Assembly: GCA_973895155.1 (NCBI GenBank)
Contig: OZ316891.1
Location: 13,144,001 to 13,208,000 of the forward strand
Direction: 5' to 3'
From: Marsupella aquatica
Lineage: Eukaryota > Marchantiophyta
DNA: 64,000 nucleotides
In this document: one piece after another, positions 61,906-64,000 of the stretch
How the letters are laid out: every line of letters begins with the position of its first letter
Numbering within the stretch: position 1 is the first letter of the stretch
Notes under the pieces: generated by a model
Told to the model about the DNA's origin: nothing
The model's input: only the letters and a program-made list of their open reading frames with translations
Database searches by the model: none
Made by a program: the position numbers and the translations under genes

Positions 61906-63398
61906 ATAGTCGCGGAACTCGACTACCTTAACACTTAGCTCCGGCGTCGCTGACTCCGACGCCGAGCTCCCTTATGGTCCAGGCCCGGATAGGCCATCCG
62001 GGGAGGACTTAGCATGGGGAGACTTGTGGGCAATGAGACGTGGCACTAGCAAGGCAAGGGGCCAAGCTGGGGACACACACTAAGGACTTGAACTAGCCTA
62101 TGGCTGGTTGGGTCAAGGGGAAATGGGCCGGGCTCAAGGATGGCCGTCCGGACCGTCCGGACCGTCAGATGGGCTTTGAGTTCTGAGGGCTTGGGAGTGA
62201 GCTCCTCTTGGCCCAAGGCCAATGGAGTTGATGCCATTGGCAACGGATGCTTGGGGCGCAAGTTGCGGCCCGATCCGGGTTGGGCCAGTCGGGGGCCCCG
62301 AGCGGCGATCAGACCTGAGGGCCTAGGCATGAGCACTAGGTCGGCCCGGTCACAACCGGCTAAGGCACTCCACTTGGGGATGCCTATCAAGAAAGTTATG
62401 GGCGTTGCCAGTTGGTGGCCGCGCCCGTTACGCGCGATGGGATCCGGGTTGGGGGCCAAATGTTTAGGGACCAAAGCTGGTCCGGGGGTGGCAGGTCTCC
62501 AGAAGCATATATGAGGGGAGTGGTGTCTCCCTGGGGGCTAAGGGCGAGCCGAAGTCGTGAGCCGCAGCGGTCGCGACACTAAGGGAACCCACCAAACGGA
62601 AATGGTGATATCTTCTCAACGGGAAGTTTGTTGGAGGACTTCTTAGGTGCGTTGGAAAGCTCTTGAGGAGGGCTACGCCCTCCTAAGCTCAGCTGGGTCT
62701 GGGGGTGCCATGGGTTCTCGTGGTTTGCGGGTGTTAGCTCCCCCGCTTGCCAAATCCTGCCAAACAGCAGCCAAGCCGCGTTCAACCTCTCAAGGGAGCT
62801 TGCGTTGGGGAGGCAAGGCCAAGTAGGTATGGAGGCTGAGTCCCAAGGGCGTTCAGTCCCTAGACCATCAGTGGGGCGAACCGGGAGCGGTTGTTAGAGT
62901 CGGGGCCATTCTGGTCCCGGCGTGTTGAGACAAGTTTGGGACAAGCTACGCTATTTGGGCCATGAGCATGTCCTGAGGTCAGGGCGGTCAGTTGGTGATG
63001 GATAGGTACGAGGGGGAACCCGGGCCGCGCCCAAGGAAGGAGTTGTCCTAGACGGACAGTGGGCGTGGGTTCTGGTTCTGGCTTATGGCATCGAGAGGAC
63101 CTATCGTTGACCTATTTACCAACGTCTGTTGAGCTTGAGTTAGGATGCTAGACTTGGCCAGTTCTAGATCCGGAGGGGTTACTTACCGAGGTGCTTTGTT
63201 GCTTGTGCAGATAGTGAGGACCATTGAGTAGCAGTCGTGTAGGTGAGCAAGTACGGCTTCGTATGGGAGGGGCCGCAGGTGGTGCTAGAGGCACTTGGAT
63301 GCTTGCTCGAGGTATTCCGTGGAGGCGTTCGGGCACCAAGGGCACTTAGGCGCAAGTGCTGGGATTGGTGAGGGCACTGGGTGGCAAGGTCCACCACT
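61905..63398. other. G+C-rich block of unknown nature, possibly retroelement-derived
   Basis: Composition changes abruptly from A+T-rich to clearly G+C-rich at the truncation point of copy 3 and back again near 63,400. A 9-bp GACCGTCCG unit is tandem at about 62,149-62,170. Open frames on both strands (62,046-62,474 minus; 62,140-62,514 plus) overlap and show no reverse transcriptase, integrase, protease or gag-type motif. It may be a long terminal repeat or untranslated part of a retrotransposon; this is only inference. Confidence 0.35.
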
Positions 63399-64000
63399 CA
63401 CTAGTAGAAACCGGGGTGTTTTATGACTAAGTGTTACGACTGCCCATGACTCCTTGTGACTAAAGTTTGGGGGGTATCAAGCCAGTCGTAATTTTGACAT
63501 AGAGTCTTATTTAAAGTGACTGAAATCGATTGGTCATTTATGTGACTAGGGTTTAAGACATATTTTGTGACTAATAATGACCACATCCGTACTTGGGCAT
63601 TTTGGGATTAGGAGAAGGTGTAGTCTTATAAATGACTGAAAAGTAGTCATTTGTATGACTCAAAATGAGGTATGAATTAGTCACAAAGAGTCAGTGAGGA
63701 AGAGTAGCCTTTCGCATATATGACTGGTGCTATGGTTCAATATCGGAACACAGGTGACTGATTATGACTACCTGGTCTTAAAAGTTTAGAGTATATGGGC
63801 ACATTAGTGACCGATGATGACTACAGATGACTAATCATTCTTAAAAATCTTAAGATTGGGCTAGACTGGTTGGTCTTATTGGGGACCACTTGATATCTTA
63901 ATGACCCAAAATGACTCATTAGTCTAGTTCACGATTGCATTCTTTGACCCTTTTGGTCAAAGATTTTGACCAAAAGGGTGAGGCAATTGCAGCCTGCACA
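63399..64000. mobile_element. Terminus of a CACTA (En/Spm) DNA transposon, runs off the window
   Basis: CACTAGTAGAAACCGGGG at 63,399 matches the typical plant CACTA terminus (CACTA-x-TAGAAA). ACT (63,396-63,398) could be the 3-bp target duplication. Directly inside, the word TGACTA/TGACTGA or its inverse TAGTCA occurs more than a dozen times between 63,424 and 63,930. That is the dense subterminal repeat array characteristic of En/Spm elements, where transposase binds. A 15-bp perfect hairpin follows at 63,947-63,979. Any transposase gene would lie beyond the window. Confidence 0.7.
63947..63979. repeat. Perfect 15-bp hairpin with 3-base loop
   Basis: ACCCTTTTGGTCAAA, loop GAT, then TTTGACCAAAAGGGT. 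It lies inside the CACTA subterminal region. It could be a structural part of the element's end; nothing suggests a terminator role. Confidence 0.85.

Noticed and set aside
62046-62514. Overlapping open frames on both strands in the G+C-rich block
   Set aside because: Stop codons are rare in G+C-rich DNA; both translations are Gly/Pro/Arg-rich without domain motifs.

Overview
This is nuclear DNA from a land plant. Four protein genes can be supported, all of plant families. Three have typical GT-AG introns of roughly 70-1,500 bp, and the gene-poor rest is rich in degenerate repeats and transposon remnants. A stomatal-peptide-family (EPF/EPFL) gene, a BES1/BZR1 regulator, a plastid glucose transporter and a plastid EF-Ts polyprotein place it firmly in the embryophytes. 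The moderate base composition, short introns and single-copy appearance make a bryophyte, perhaps a Marchantia-like liverwort, my best guess. That is inference, not proof.

Layout. 1-1,578: short local repeats. 1,579-6,437 (minus): 13-exon plastidic glucose transporter (pGlcT type). 6,438-12,500: its upstream region, a repeat array with GAGCATCTCCAACC-type ends (about 8,545-9,625), then featureless A+T-rich DNA. 12,500-15,000: repeat block containing the first copy of a 1.43-kb non-coding element with inverted ends GGACCCCCATG. 16,400-17,560: nested tandem duplications. 20,259-23,468 (minus): 8-exon cardiolipin synthase. 23,900-25,200: degenerate tandem repeats. 26,650-30,105: second copy of the 1.43-kb element, interrupted by a 636-bp insertion with a 10-bp target duplication, with diverged relatives of that insertion nearby. 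32,923-36,985 (plus): BES1/BZR1-type transcription factor. 36,986-48,781: almost 12 kb with no recognisable gene. 48,782-50,343 (minus): three-exon secreted EPF/EPFL cysteine-rich peptide precursor. 50,344-55,545: no confident gene, one decayed open frame. 55,546-59,034 (minus): uninterrupted plastid polyprotein with two S1 domains and two EF-Ts domains. 60,960-61,905: third, truncated copy of the 1.43-kb element. 61,905-63,398: G+C-rich block of unknown nature. From 63,399: terminus of a CACTA (En/Spm) DNA transposon running off the window.

The genes are independent units. Two serve the plastid (sugar export, translation elongation), one the mitochondrial inner membrane (cardiolipin), one brassinosteroid-type transcription control, and one cell-to-cell patterning. 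There is no operon logic. No tRNA, rRNA, known microRNA or CRISPR was recognised. I found no convincing unknown molecular system. The points most worth following are the EPFL gene, the unusual BES1 ends, the minisatellite inside the PETs coding sequence, and the non-autonomous transposon families.
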